Program-made: the position numbers and the translations under genes | Source: Thalassia testudinum | Taxonomy: Eukaryota; Streptophyta; Magnoliopsida; Alismatales; Hydrocharitaceae | Length of the DNA: 64,000 nucleotides | Direction: 5' to 3' | NCBI GenBank assembly: GCA_037157565.1 | Contig: JAZHRO010000012.1 | Coordinates: 10,504,501-10,568,500, forward strand | In this document: one piece after another, positions 19,996-33,218 of the stretch | Layout: each line of letters starts with the position of its first letter | Position numbering within the stretch: position 1 is the first letter of the stretch | Notes under the pieces: model-generated | What the model saw: the letters and a program-made list of their open reading frames with translations, nothing else | The model's database searches: none | Told to the model about the DNA's origin: nothing

Positions 19996-21165
19996 GCTTA
20001 CATGCCCCTGGTAGGATATTTAGATAACTTAGGAGACAAGCACCGAGGAGAGGATATGTTATTACGCATCTTCGAGGAGAATTTTTTGCCTCTTCGTGTC
20101 GGGAACTCGTCCAAATCAACTTGTGTTTATAAGCCACTCCTAATCTAGGTGGTTTTTTCAGAATAGAATAAATGCTTTTGCGTGATTTTGATTGATTAAG
20201 TGCACTGAACCAAACTTGTGTGTGGATTGGGTTCTTAGGTTACTGAGTCTCACAAACCAGAGGTCAGTTAATGAGGTCGAATAATCCCTAAGCCTTAGAC
20301 CTAATACATAAGCTTCGCATTTTCCTCAACCTCTTGAGGACTATCTGGATCTTAACGGATACGTGAATGTTTAAGTCTAAAAACAAGCCCAAGAGGCCTA
20401 AGATCAGCACTCGTACTAATCTCCATGTCTCTTTAGCACTTTTTTGACTTTTATTTCTTTCTTTTGATTTGGTCTAGAACTTAAGTAGATTCCATAATCA
20501 TTTACTAAGTCTAACACTTTTTATTTCAAATTGTCTCCTTTTTGGCATTTAAATCACCTCCTCTTTTCCTCCTCAAAATGATATGCATGAAGCTTACAAA
20601 ATTTCCTCCCCTTTCCATTTTTTTGGTCATTTTCAATTTTTTTAGTTTTCTAGTTTTTTGGATATTTATTTTTTTGTGAGAACCCTTTAGAGAATTGAAT
20701 TTTTTATGTGTTTGCACTTTAACATCCCCTCATGCCTAAGTTTTGCAATGTCCTCATTGTAAATCGGAGGGTATGAAAGCAGCTTGGTTCATGGGTTAGA
20801 ACAGGTTCAAAGGGTAGGTGAACGGGTCAGAATGACTATTCTGGACAATTTCAAGCTTTGATACGAATATCAAAGGTGGGATTGGCTGTTCTAACTCTGA
20901 ACTCTAAGTGTAGTAGGAGTGTAGCTCAAAAGGATGATTAGAAGGGTCTCAATATTTTGAAATGATGGGTTGCCTCCCGTTAAGCACTAAATTCAATGCT
21001 TTCAACCGAGCAGGAGATAATCATGGAGGAGTGGTCAAATCAGTGGAATTTTGTAGAAAAGCTCCTTGATCAATAGCCTGGTTGGTCCAACCAGGTGCTT
21101 GTTTAGATCAACAGGCTGATGATGCAGCCTAAAGCCAACTAGTCTGGTGGGTTGATGGATGTGAA

Positions 21166-22727
21166 TTAATAGATGTGGTGCCCACCAGATTCTCTGTGAC
21201 TCAAAAAGATATGGCAGTGCGAATCATGGTTTGGTTGATTCCAATAAGCCTGGTCAGAGTAGGGATCCTCGAAAGAAAAAGGGTCAGTGGAGGATGTAGG
21301 GACCCTACAAGACTGATAAAAAAAGGGTAGGATGTGATTTACATTCTGATCAATGTCCGAAACTCGATGAAAAGATGGAGAAGAATCATGTGCGACCGGA
21401 TCATAGAGAGGAGAATCAGAGTAGAAATTGATTCCGGTGGCGGGTCGGGGTTGGAATTGGATTTGAGAAGGTTCTGTAGAAGAAGTGGCATCATGGAGAT
21501 TCAAGTCATTGACCTCAGTGTTAGAATCAAATGGCGGGTCATGGCACTGAGGTCGTAAACTGGTTTGGAGTCATTAGGAAACAACAGTTCTCTGAAATCA
21601 AAGTAGGATTCAAAATCGTCGGAGAACTTGCGAAGATCATGTTCTAAATTCGATTCCAAATTAGAGATTCCACCATAGAAAGGATCAAGATATGTAGAAG
21701 CAACAACCTGACTTGGATATAACCTAGTTTCATATTCCGAGCTTAAAAAGGTGTCTTTATTAGGCATGGGCTCAGATTCTTGGCTCCTAGGGTAGACCCA
21801 ATCGATTCCTAACTCTTCCAACTCAATTTCTGTATCATACATCTGTGTGACTTCCGAGAAATCAATTTGTGTCTCAGAGGAGGTTGGAGAGGTGTATTCA
21901 TCAAATACAGGCCTACAATCATAATTCAGATTTGAAATCTGTATTTCATCACATGGGGCCTCATAATCATCCTAATTAGGCTCAAATCTAGATTCTAGGT
22001 CAAAGGTAGGCATTGGGTCACTAGAATCTAGGCTTGGCTCTATAGGGATGTCAAAATTACTCTCGAGAGTCATCTTATCAGAATAAGGGGTGGAATTTAC
22101 ACCCTCGAGAGGTTCTATTTTAAGCTCATCATTACAGGTGTCGAGGAAATTTAAACTCGATGGACCAGCTTCAAGGCTTTCTAAGACTAGTTTAGAATCA
22201 GGAACACTAGCAATTGGATCCTCCCAACACTCATCAAGATTAGGTATGTCAATTGTTATGAAGTTTGAATCTAAATTCATTTGGGTTGGGGGTGCACAAC
22301 AATTCTGAATGTCTAACCCAGTCTTTGGAGAAACTTTAGAATCACTCCAAGATGTCTCATAAATGGCTTCTCGTAATAGATTTAGAACATCTACACGTTG
22401 CTCAATGATGTCTTGGTGTATCTCCCAGAGTGATGGATTTGCAAAGCAATGTAAACTCTCCATTCTATGCAATTCATAAACTTTATTGAATTCTGGTAGG
22501 AGGGTCTCCTGGGTTGAATCATTTCTTAGTTGAGTAAGCAGTAGTTTGACATGATTCATAATGAATTTTATTATTTCTAGGACATTAACTTGAATCATGG
22601 AGGCTGGATAATCTTTAAAATATCTATGGGTAGCCATAATCACTTTATCTTTTATTCGGGATTCAGGTTTCTCAATTGGTTTTCCTAAATTGCAAGGTTG
22701 CATTTTCAAATTAAATTGTGGAATCAA
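21166..22727 (-). pseudogene. Acidic protein of unknown function, coding-poor element copy 1
   Basis: The frame starts at 22727 (MIPQFNLKMQPCNLGKPIEK) and runs 251 codons to a TAG at 21974-21972. The copy-2 ORF has a sense codon there. It continues in the same frame to 21501 (113-aa segment with EELGIDWVYP and FSDDFESYFDF), then in another frame to 21166. The product is rich in D, E, S, P and N, with many short repeated acidic phrases, no transmembrane segment, no zinc knuckle and no catalytic motif. It occupies the gag position after the leader, but I cannot show it is a gag. It aligns with copy 2, so it was once maintained. Confidence 0.65.
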
Positions 22728-23904
22728 GATGTCGAATCAAACTTAGGATCAGATTGGAACTGATTAGATCTGAAAGAAATTCCCAAGAAGATCTAATGAG
22801 GCTTCTTAGGTTAAAAACCTAAGGACCTTCTTGTGTGTGTGCTTTAGCGAGAAGATGAGGGACTGGATATTATTTAGACCCAATCAAGGCACCCAAAGAT
22901 TTTTGGATGACTAAGGCTGTTTTGAGGTGGATGATACCTCTAAATCAGAAATCTATACAGCTGAGAAATACCTGGGCAGCCAAGAAGGGAGATTCCCGCA
23001 AAGACCCCTATATGGTAGAGCGTCCCCACAGGTTATAGGGTTTCCCCCACCCAACCTTCCTTATCACTATGGTTTCAAGTAGATCGGAATGTATGAATTT
23101 AGACTTTAAGTCTACCAATTTTAGCCTAATTAGTGCCTTAAATTTCACTTGATTAGAAGTTGATTTGACTTGTGACCTAATTTGGAGGTTGGTTGGCCCA
23201 CAATGTAGAGAAACTTCACTGGACCTGCCCTAAAAGATGGAGAATGAAATATAGGTCAAGACCCAGAAATTACCCTGATTTGACTCGCAGGTTGTTAGGT
23301 CCAAGATTTTTAAGGTTCAAGTGAATCTTAAAGCCTACTTTTAGGGTTCTTCTTGACTAGATCTTTCAAATAGGGGCTTGGATATCACACAAATGCAGGA
23401 GGGTTAATTTAATTCAGGCATATGTGAACTAGCACTACAAACCCTAATGGTGTAAACCCTAATTGGCTCTATTCCAAGTCCAATTTGATCTTAAAATGTT
23501 CACCTTGGGCTTCAAGCAAGAAGTGTATTTGGCCCAAAGTGATTTAGGAAATAAGCGTAGTCCCTAATAGGTATAGGAAATCAAGGTAGGGATTTCTAAA
23601 TAGAATTGCCTCAAGCTTCAATCAGATATGAAAATTTTTTTTGCAAATCAAGAAACCTGCCTCTTTAATGATAATTACTATGAAAATAAGGCAGGTAGTT
23701 CCTAATTGATTATTTCCTTTTTATCTTCCCAAGATTAGGAGGTTGATTAGGGAAGAACAGAGAATTTACCTACCCTAGGAGTGGTTGTTTTGCGCGGAAG
23801 ATCTCTGCGTGATGTGCCTCTCAAAAGTCACAAGAAATAAACAGGGTAAATTAGTACTCAAATATAATCAAATAAAACAAGAATAGCAGTGAATTGTTTA
23901 TTGC

Positions 23905-23922
23905 TCACCGGCAACGATGCCA
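23905..23922 (-). other. Primer binding site, tRNA-Asp type
   Basis: On the minus strand TGGCATCGTTGCCGGTGA matches 15 of 18 bases of the complement of the plant tRNA-Asp 3' end (TGGCGCCGTTGCCGGGGA), 3 bp from the LTR end. tRNA-Asp priming is typical of Athila-type Ty3/gypsy elements. Confidence 0.75.
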
Positions 23923-23925
23923 AAA

Positions 23926-26657
23926 TGTTGGAGTGAATTAGTCATTGTTTAAGAACTGCGTCGTTGTATAGGACAAATGCGCTCAAACAAATTAATTTAT
24001 AACTCAAATATTTAGAAATGAAGTCTGAGGTCAAACACAGGGAGCAAGTATTGTAATTCATGCGCTAATCTTAATTAAAATATAAGTGAGCACAGGAAAT
24101 CAAGCCAATAATGATATTCAATGAATGATCTCTACTCAAAATTGATATTCAATGCATAACATGAGTATATCATGAGTTTGAAAGAACAAAAAGATATCTA
24201 AGATAAAATAATGGTGATTTAGATTACCAATTATTAGTCTAAGCACATATATATCAATTACTCAAATATATCAAATAAATGAATAGTGGCCTGAACCACT
24301 TAAACCATAATTCCACGCCAGCAAATACTTCTTCAAAATCAGGCCTCAATGCTTTATTAGATGTCAGATTCTCAAATCAAATGACTTAAACGTCTTCGTC
24401 TATAGTGCTTTTCCTCTTCTTTCCTTCTTCTCTTTAGCCTCTTCCTCTTCTTTCTTTCTTCAAAGCTCTCCTTCCCTCAGGGTCTTTGCCTTCTTCCTTT
24501 AGAGAGCACAAGGGGATACCAACTCGCTCATGGCTAAGTGTTGAGCAATGTCTGCAGGAGCAAAACCCTCCTCTCACCCGCTCTCTCTCTTTTCTTGCTC
24601 TCCTCTTTCTCTTAAATCTAGGCTAATCAGGTATTCAGACATGCACAATAACTGGGTCCAGGCGCACCGGTAGTGGGTGATGAGAGAGGAGTGAGGGCTT
24701 AGGCAGGTCGGGTGAGTGCGGGTGAAGGGGACCTCACCCTCGGTGACTTGAGGCATTAAGGCCCATGCAAAAAATAATATATGCGTGTGTGGCTACTCTT
24801 CTCTTTACGATTTGGGACTAAATGTCCCACATCCTTCTCATGCAGCTGCAACGAAGGTCTTCGAGCAATTGTTGAGCTGCAGCTATTGGGGCTATCAATT
24901 GAGGACTTGGGAGAGATCCTGGGATGCGTCCATGCGACCTGGAGGTAGCAGCCACAAAGAACATGGTCGGAAGTTCACGAATGGTGTCGGAGAAGACGGT
25001 GGCGGTGACGGAGACTGGCGAAGACCTGAAAAAGGAAATACAGGCTAAAAACCCCGATTAAAATGCTCAGGAGGTTCACAAGGATGCGGCGAGGGTGTTG
25101 GTGGTGGTGGTGTGCCGTGAGAGGGCGTGAGGTGGTCGGACAGAGGTGGAGATGGTCAGCGAATGTGGGGTTGTTCGACGGGGAGTTTGGGTGGACGAAA
25201 GGGTGAAATAAGAGAGGGGGTTGGTTTGGGTGGATGAGGCAGAGGTGTAGGAAGTGTTGGCGAGGTGTTTGGAGGTGTGTAGCGTGTGGAGGACCTCATC
25301 GGAGGTGCGGTTGGAGGTGGAGACGAAGGTGGCATGTAGTGGCATCGGGGGTTTGTTTTGGGTTTTAAATAGAGGACTAGAATTTAGGGAGAAAGAAAGA
25401 CCTAACTAACTACTTTAATTGGACGAAAGGGATGGAGAGGCACCGGCTTTGATTGGCCGGCACCGAAGAAGGGGAAATCTTCGATGGGGGACAGCGAGGA
25501 GGAAGGAGATTTGGGAGCCTTCGCTTTGGCTGGCGACAGGCAGACGAAGATGAGGAAGAAGATGGGCCACTTGATCTGTCCATTTAATGGCTGGAAGAAG
25601 GGGGTCGAGGACGCTCGCCCGAGCTAGGTTGGAGAGGGGCCGGAGGTAGGGATTTGAAGGGGGTTTTGGCCCCAAATCTTGCTAAGGAAGTAAGGTAGTT
25701 GATGGGGGTCTTTTTATAGGCCATTGGGTGAGCTTTCAAGCTTGGAAACAAGCTTGAAAGCATCGCAAATTAGGGAGTAGGTTTACGGATTTCCAAGAGT
25801 TTGCATAAACTCTTGGACAAATTAGGAAGGCTATGGAAGAGCTCAAATGGAAGGGGATCTCCTCAGGAGTCTCCCTTCCAATTTTGGAAGGGTTTCTCCA
25901 GGAAATCAGGGAGAAAACCCTGATTGAAAGTTGGCTCTTGATGGGTTCACATGCCCATGGCAGCAAGGACTTGTGTGCGAAGAAGACAACAAAGTTAGGG
26001 GTCTCTTTGTAAGGATTTCAAAAGTTAGGGGCATATGTGTGAGAGAAAAGAGTCAGACAGGACTGGAATGCAAACTAGGTTAAGATGATCTCTGATTGGG
26101 CCCAAATTTTGGTACAAACCTAATTTGGACCCAAGGAATCTGATAGTGAAGTAGGATTCAGGTTTTGACCAAGTTTGACTAGATAATTTGCATAGAAACC
26201 CAAATTAAGCCGACTGTCTGTTTGAGACTCTGTTTTAGGTCAAATTGGGCTCAGATGGTCAAATCATAGATACCAAACCTTAGAGAATATTTTTATATGA
26301 TTTCTAGAAAGTTTAGATGAATTTTATCCTGACCGAAACTTCAGTTAATTAAGTGGGTCTGTTTTTAGGATTTCAAATGTCCATTAATTCTTAAAAAGCT
26401 CAAAAACCCATTTCTGTCTACACGGACCCTCTTATTAGACATTTATGAACATTTGACCTTTAATAAACCCTTAGGAAACCTCGTGGTTACTCTGCATTTA
26501 TGATATGATGGTAAAATTGCAGATTTGGCCCTGTTTTAATGCATCTCTCAGAATGAATATGTAGTGAGTTATGGCTCTTTGGCGATTATGTAGGAGCATT
26601 TATCAATGGATTATGACTAATTAAAGCTAGATATGGTTGATGATGACGTTATCATCA
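23926..26657 (-). repeat. 5' LTR of coding-poor element copy 1 (family B)
   Basis: A 2.7-kb LTR, TGATGATAAC... (from 26657) to ...CACTCCAACA (ending at 23926) on the minus strand. It carries a TATA motif at 25711-25718, pyrimidine/purine-rich leader, and a TTGCTCCCTGTGTTTGACC motif at about 24050-24030. The plus and minus frames at 24574-25966 are chance frames. Confidence 0.85.
25711..25718 (-). promoter_or_regulatory. TATA box in 5' LTR, copy 1
   Basis: TATAAAAA on the minus strand, followed by GACCCCCATC, about 940 bp into the LTR. Confidence 0.55.
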
Positions 26658-26990
26658 ATGCTTTGAAAAGCAAAATTAATGATCTTGAAAAGATATAGTT
26701 GCCTTTAAAGAAATATCTAATAAATTACATGATGAACTTGTTAACTGAGCAGTGAGACATAAGGATTCATAATTACTATATGACACCATAGGCTTAAGTA
26801 TTTTGGATGATTGCCGTGGGTCCATCAAGCCTGTAGCCAATAATTTATCAAGGCTGGTTTTTCTTAATTAGACTGAGGATTAGACTTGATTTGTAACAGA
26901 TGGTATTAGAGTAAGATTTCTTCATGCAAGCATAAAATGGACCTAATATGCCCAGTGAGTGGAATCCACATCAATGAATCATAACCATGA
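26658..26990 (+). mobile_element. Copia-like LTR end and primer site fragment
   Basis: Positions 26790-26900 match a stretch in the CACTA remnant (7890-7990) and read like a copia LTR end. TGGTATTAGAGT at 26901-26912 resembles the initiator-Met tRNA primer site TGGTATCAGAGC (10 of 12). The sequence resumes at 38710 after removing the element at 26996-38704 and its duplicated TCTAG. No intact frame. Confidence 0.42.
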
Positions 26991-26995
26991 TCTAG

Positions 26996-29756
26996 TGTTA
27001 ACGCAGCGAAATTTAGTTTAAAATGAAGCGTTATAATATAGTTGAAATCGCTTTGAAAACAAATACAATTTTTATTACTCGAAAAAGGTTCCGAGGTCGA
27101 ACACAGGGAGCAATATGGAATTTAGAAATTAGGATCACAATTTAACTTGTAAAGTATTGCAATAAGAATGTCAAGTATCAATGTGCCAAAAAGATGGGAG
27201 CAAAATGGTGATTTAGATCACCAAATACTCCTACAATATCAACTAAGGAACTCAATATATATGAAATAAACTCAATTTGGATGTCTGATTTGTAAATCCG
27301 ATGACATAAATGTCTGATGCTATAGTGCTCTTCCCTTCTAATTTCTTCTTCTTTCTCTGCTTCTCTTCTGCTCAGCCTCTTCTTCTTCTCATGCCTTCAC
27401 CTCTTCTTCTTCTTTCTTTCTCTAACCCTTTCTTTGTACCTCCTCTTTTTCTTCAGCCCTTCTTCTTCTTCTTCTTCTTTGGCTTTAGTCTTTTCTCTTC
27501 TTTTATCTTCTTCTTCTTCTTCTTCTTCTCAGGCCTTCATGTCTTCTTCTTTTCTTCTTCCTTCTCTGGCTTTCCTCTTTGAAATTCAGCTAAGTGTCAG
27601 CCAGATTTCCCTGTGGCAAAAGCCCCCCTGCCCCCACGTAACTCTCTTCCTTTCTTTCTCTCTTAGGATCCGCTCTCCCAGAGCCACGGGTAATCAGGTT
27701 ATTGGATTTAGGCGCGTACCTGGTCCAGGCTCATCTGCGTGCGGTGGTGAGCGAGGAGTGCAGGTCAGGTTACAGGTCGAACCAAGTTCGCGGGTACGTG
27801 TCGCGAATGAGGCTGGGTGAGCGGGTGAGAGGGACCTCACCCCGTGACTGAGGCAAACATCTATTAACACAAATTCAATTTATTCGCCTCAGCACGCGTT
27901 GCAGCTGACGATGTGGGACTATCTGCGCCCCTCTTCTTCGTGCGTTTGCAGCAGGGGGTCTTCTGTTCAATTGCTTCAGCTCGCGAGGCAGAGCTGTCCA
28001 ATTGACTGCTTGGACTTATTCAAAGGAGGCCTCCTTACGACTAGGAGCTGAGACCTAGGCGTAGCAAGACCTGGAGCGAACTTCAAGCAAGATCGAAGCT
28101 TGCTCGTCAATGACGGCATGGTTGCGTACCTGAAAATAGTGAAACAACCTTTCGGCCATGTCAAGAAGTTTAGGAATGATCGCTGAAGCACGACGAACGT
28201 GATGGGGGTGGTGGCGTGGAGCGAGAGTAGCTGTGGTGGCCAGACGGTGATGGGAACGGTCGAAGATGATGGGTTTGTTTGGGGGTGCTTGTGAATGAGT
28301 GGAATAATGAATAAAGAGAGGGGAAATGAGTGGGAAGGTGCAGTGGAGGTTGTAGGGTGGTCGGTGAAGGATTTGGAGTTGTGGCATGAGCGGGGGACTT
28401 CGCTGTAGTGGTCGCCAGAGATGGAGGAGATGAAGGTGTTTAGTATCGTCGGTGGTCGGACTTGGGAAATAAAGAGAGGAGAAGAAAGTAGGAGAGATAA
28501 GGAACCTAAGAATCTATTCTAAGGACGAAAAGGTGAAGGGATTCCCACGCCGGTGTGGTTTCCAAGCGTGGGGAAGACGAACCTCCATAGGAGAGACAGC
28601 GGCGAAGATGGGGAAAGGATGGCGACGACTGGTATTGCACGATGTGGAGGACGGTGAAGAAGATGGATTTGCCACTGATTTTGTGGTCGTACGACGAGAG
28701 GAGTCGGAGAGACACTGCCGGAGCTTGCGGCCAAAGAGGAGAGAGGAAGGGGGGAGTTCCGAATGAATTTCAAGCTGAGGAGATCAGCGAGCTCTGAGGG
28801 TCCTTATAAAGGGCTCTAGAGAGAGTTTTGAGCTTGGAAGCCAAGATTCCAAGCTAGGAATGCTCATCGGATTTGGGAGTTTCTTTGACACCCAATTCTC
28901 TCATGCGTTCGCATGAGAGATTGGGAAAGATTCGGAGCTCATGGATGGGTTCAGATTGAAGAGGATTCCTTAAAAAATCTCCCTTACAATTTTGGAAGGG
29001 ATTGATTGAACGGAGAAGGAGTTCTCTTCAATCAAAGGTAGCCGGAGAAGGATTTCTCTGCGATAATGGTGAAGGGACCTAATTGTGAAGACGACGACAA
29101 AGTTAGGGCCTGTTTGAAAGGATTTTGAAAGTTAAGGGTAGAAATGAAATTAGACAAAACCAATTTGCAAACTAGATCAAGACAAACTTATTTTGAGTCT
29201 AAATTTTGGTAAAAACCTAATTTGGACCTAAGGAATCCAATGGTGAAGTTAGATTTTGGTTTTGACCACGTTTGACTGGGTAATTTATGTAAAAACTAAA
29301 TTAGGGTAAATATCTGTCTGAGACTCCATTTTGAGTCAAGATGGGTTCTAATGGTCAAATTGAAGGTACTAAACCCTACATAATATTTTTATATGATTTT
29401 TAGAGGATTTATGCAAATTTTATCTTAACCAAAACCTTGGTTAATTAAGTGGGCCTTCTTTTAGGATTTCAAAAGTCATTTAATTCTCAGAACACGTGCA
29501 AACCCTTTTCTGACTGATTTAACCCAGTTGTTACCTTTTGAGGACCTTTTGACCCTTAATGAACCCCTAGGAAAAACCCATGGTTGCACTGCATTCAAGA
29601 TGTGCTGGTAAAATTACAGTTTTAACCATAGTTTCCAATTTTTCTTCTAGAATGAATATGCAATGACTTGTGACTCTCTGGCAGTTATGTAGGAGCATTT
29701 ATTGACTTAATTGGGTAAAAATGAGCCAGTTATGGCTCATGATGGTGTTCCCATCA
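26996..29756 (-). repeat. 3' LTR of coding-poor element copy 2 (family B)
   Basis: On the plus strand it runs TGTTAACGCAGCG ... GTTCCCATCA. It matches 35971-38704 nearly throughout, with scattered substitutions and small indels. It carries TATA at 28804-28811, a (TTC)n-rich tract (about 27463-27530) and a GGTCGAACACAGGGAGC motif near 27092. The frames at 27310-28773 belong to this LTR and are not genes. Confidence 0.88.
27463..27530 (+). repeat. (TTC)n-rich microsatellite in LTR
   Basis: Two runs of TTC separated by TTTGGCTTTAG. A shorter version is at 36435-36500 in the partner LTR, so lengths have diverged since insertion. Confidence 0.85.
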
Positions 29757-29777
29757 TACCCCTATGCCTAGCTTTTG
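29757..29777 (-). other. Polypurine tract, copy 2
   Basis: AAAAGCTAGGCATAGGGGTA on the minus strand directly precedes the 3' LTR start at 29756. Confidence 0.7.
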
Positions 29778-29997
29778 CTAGTCCTTTAGCAAAATTTCAA
29801 GGTATTAACTTTGATTTTAGACCATAAAATCCTTTGATGCTTAAAAACTTTGTTGTGTGCTTCCTTTTGTAGATTAGGTTAGAATGCCATTAGTAGGCTT
29901 AGAGGTACTCAAGTACCAACCAAGATTTGGACCTGACCAGCTCTTGCCTCAGTCTGTCACAAAGGTTTCTAAGGCCCACAGGAACTAACCTAAGGTT

Positions 29998-30068
29998 CGT
30001 TGAACTCAGCGGTTAAAGCACTCGTGCTTGTAACATGTTTTAGCCTAGGTTCAGTTTGCAGTGCATTT
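29998..30068 (+). other. tRNA/SINE-like module in copy 2
   Basis: TTGAACTCAGCGGTTAAAGC (A-box-like, 30000-30018) and CTAGGTTCAGTTTGC (B-box-like, 30045-30059) flank GTGCTTGTAACATG. It matches the module at 19618-19690 in both sequence and location, antisense to the host element. Confidence 0.5.
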
Positions 30069-30189
30069 TTGTCAGAGAGAGATAGAAGAATTTTTCTTTA
30101 TTTTTGGAGAGTTTTCTCTCTCTTTTCTTCTATCTTTAGATTAGATTTACAACACGGTTTGTATCGGATTCCTAGTCTCCATCATCAAT

Positions 30190-30365
30190 CCTCGTAGGGT
30201 CCCTGGCAATCGATGCTCAAGATAGCACCGCCTATGGCAACCCCCAGAACCCTGGCTTTCGAGATTTCGAGATAATCCCACCCATGACATTTTGTAGCTA
30301 AATCCAGACCCTGGCAATCAAAATTTCAGGATAATGCCACCCATGGCATCTGAACTAGCACAGGG
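30190..30365 (-). repeat. Three degenerate repeats in non-coding internal region, copy 2
   Basis: Units begin near CCCTGGCAATCGATGC (30201), CCCTGGCTTTCGAGATTTCG (30250) and CCCTGGCAATCAAAATTTC (30310), each ending with a CACCCATGGCA-like string. They mirror 19815-19995. Confidence 0.65.
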
Positions 30366-33218
30366 TGCTTACATGCCCCCGGTAGGATATGTAGATATCC
30401 TAGGAGACAAGCATCGAGGAGACGATACGTTATTGCGCATCTTTGAGGGGAATTTCCCGCCTCTCCACGCTAAGAACTCGTCCAAATCAACTTGTGTTGA
30501 TTAGCCGCTCTTAATCTAGGTAACTTTTTTTTCAGAATAGATTTAACGCATTTGCGTGATTTTGATATTTAAGCACACTGGACCAGATTGTGTGTGGATT
30601 GGGGTGCTTAGGTTATTGAGTCCCACAAACCAGAGGTCAGTTAACGAGGCCGAATAGTCCCTAAGCCTTAGACTTAATATTTAAGCTTCGCATTTTCCCC
30701 AACCTTTTGAGGATTATCCAGATTTTAGTGGATACTTGAATTTTTAAGCCTAGGATAACAGCCCAAGAGGCCTAAGATCAACGTTCTTACTAATCTCTTT
30801 TGTCTCTTAGCACTTTTTATCTTTCATTTTCTTTCTTTTGATATGGTCTAGAACTAAGTTAATTCCTTAATCTTTTACTAATGACTACCACTTTTTCTTT
30901 TCTTTTCAAATTGTGCTCCTTTTTGACATTTTTAACTCCTCCCCTTTTTCTCCTCAAAGTATGATATGCCATCAAAATTTCCTCTCCACTCATATTTTTA
31001 TTCTTTTTAAAGAAATTTATTTATTTATTTATTTGATATTTTTGGAATATGTGATTTTTTGTGAGAACCCTTCCAAACTTCGATTTTTTGTATGCTTGCA
31101 CTTTATCACTCCCTCATGCCTAAGTTTTGCAAGGTCCTCATTGTAAACAGAGGGTGTGAAACAGTTTTTGGGTTCAGGAATTAGAACAGGATTATCGGAT
31201 AGGTGAACGGGTCGGGAATGATTGTTGCAGATGATTTTAAGCTCTGGCACGTGTACCAGAGGTGGGATCGACTGTTCTAAAATCGAACTTAGGGTGCAAT
31301 AGATGTGAAGTACAGAAGGATAATCAGAAGGATCTTGATTTTTTTGGAATGACGGGTTGCCTCCCGTTAAGCGCTAAATTCAATGCCTTCAATCAAGCAG
31401 GAAATGGTATGGAGTGGTCAAATTAGATGAGTTTTGCAGAACAAGTGCCTTGATCAAAAGACTGGTTGGTCCAACCAGGTGCTTGTTCAGATCAATAGGC
31501 TGATGATGCAGCCCAAACCCCATCAATCTGGTGGGTTGATAAATGTAGATCAAGAGATGTAGAACCCACCATATACTTTGGAACTCGAAAGGGTATGGAA
31601 GTGTATAGCTAGGGTTTGGCTAAGTTGAATCAGCCTGATCAGAGTAGGGATCCTTAAATGAAAAAGAATTAGTGGAGGATGTAGGAACCCTACAGGAGTG
31701 ATCAGAGAAGGATGGGGCATGATTTGTAGTCTAATCAATGTCCGAAACCCGATAAAAATGTGGAGGAGAATCATCTGCAACTGGCTCCTTAAGAGGGGAA
31801 TCAGAATAGAAATTGAGCCTGGTTGTTGGTAGGGGTTGAAAATGGGTTTGAATAGGTTCTGTATTTGTAGAGGAGGTGGCATCAATACGAATTGTGTGTG
31901 AGGGCTCATCTAAAAAAGAATTAAACTTGGGTTCATTTAGAGGGTCCTCATAGTAGCCATCAAACTCAAAGGTAAATGCCTGAAGAGTGCTTATAGGATG
32001 AAAGAAATCAGAGTCAAGAAAAGATTTGAACTCTGGATTGTAGACACTCTTGAAAATTTCCGTTTCTGATTTCTGAGTATCAAAAAGAAATGATTCCATC
32101 TCAATGGAACCCAAATTTAAATCAATGATCTTAGGATTAGGGACCTCAGAGTTAGAGTCGGAGAATGGATCATCTGTGTTGAGGTCGTAGATTGGCTTAT
32201 AGTTGTTAGGAAACAATGGTTCTCCGTAATCATAGTAAGATTTGAAATCGTCGGAGAACTGGTGCAAATCAAGTTCTGGATTTGATTTGGTATCAGAGGT
32301 TCCACCATAAAATAAATCAAAAGATGTAGACTCAGCAACTTGACTTGGATTTAACCTAGTTTCAGATTTCGAGTCTAAAAAGGTGTCCCTATTAGGTTTG
32401 GGCTCAGTTTCTTGGTTTGTAGGGCAATCCCAATCAAAACCCAACTCTTCCAACTCCTCAGTTTCTGTATCATAGATTGGCGTGACTTCTGAAAAATTAA
32501 TGTGTTTTTGAGGATGTTGTAGAGGTATACTCATCAAATATGGGCCTTGAATCATAATCTAGATTTGAAATCTGATTTGAATCGCACGAGGCCTTGTAAT
32601 TATTGTAATAAGGCTCAGATCCAAATTCTAGGTTAAGGGTGTGGGTTGGATTACTAGAATCTAGGCTGGGCTCTATAAGGATGTCAGAATTGCTCTCGAG
32701 GGTCACCTTATCAGAATAAGGGATGGAATTTACACCCTTGAGAGGTTCTGAGTCAATCTCATTATTACAGGAGTCTGGGAAATCTAAGCTTGGTGAACCA
32801 GTGTTTTGTATCTTTAGGTTTGACTCGAAATCGTAATCTCCTGCAATTGGATCCTCCCACATATCTGAAGATCAGGCATATCATATTCCATCTGGGTTGG
32901 GAATCCACAACAACCTTGTGTCTCAAACCCGGGATTTGGGAAATCAGATAGATCCTTAGTATTGTTTCAAGATGTTTTGCTGAATGTTTGGGGAATGTAC
33001 GGGTATTTTTGATCGATTATCTACTTTAATAATTTTATCATCTCCTCCCATTTTTCAAGATCATCTTGGTGTCTTTCCCAAAGTACAGGATTTGTCATGC
33101 ATTGGAGGTATTCAAAGTTATGTAATTTTTCTAACTCGATGTATCCTATCATGAGAACATCCTGGGTGAATCCGTTTGTTACTTGTGTTATAATTACTTG
33201 GGCATAGTTTATGATGAA

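Larger units (their letters stand above)
18715..26657 (-). mobile_element. Coding-poor LTR element, copy 1 (3' LTR truncated)
   Basis: Read on the minus strand: complete 5' family B LTR (26657 down to 23926), tRNA-Asp-like primer site (23922-23905), leader, acidic ORF (22727-21166), about 1.8 kb non-coding, purine tract (19402-19382), and only the first 667 bp of the 3' LTR (19381-18715). The internal region aligns end to end with that of the complete element at 26996-38704. No protease, RT, RNase H or integrase is present, so it must have depended on enzymes from another element (LARD-like). The 5' flank (ATGCT after 26657) has no matching duplication because the 3' LTR end is lost. Confidence 0.82.

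Noticed and set aside
17304..26657. A single element spanning both family B ends
   Set aside because: The flanks AAAGC (left) and ATGCT (right) are not a duplication, and the left LTR is oriented opposite to the right one, so this is two pieces joined by rearrangement.
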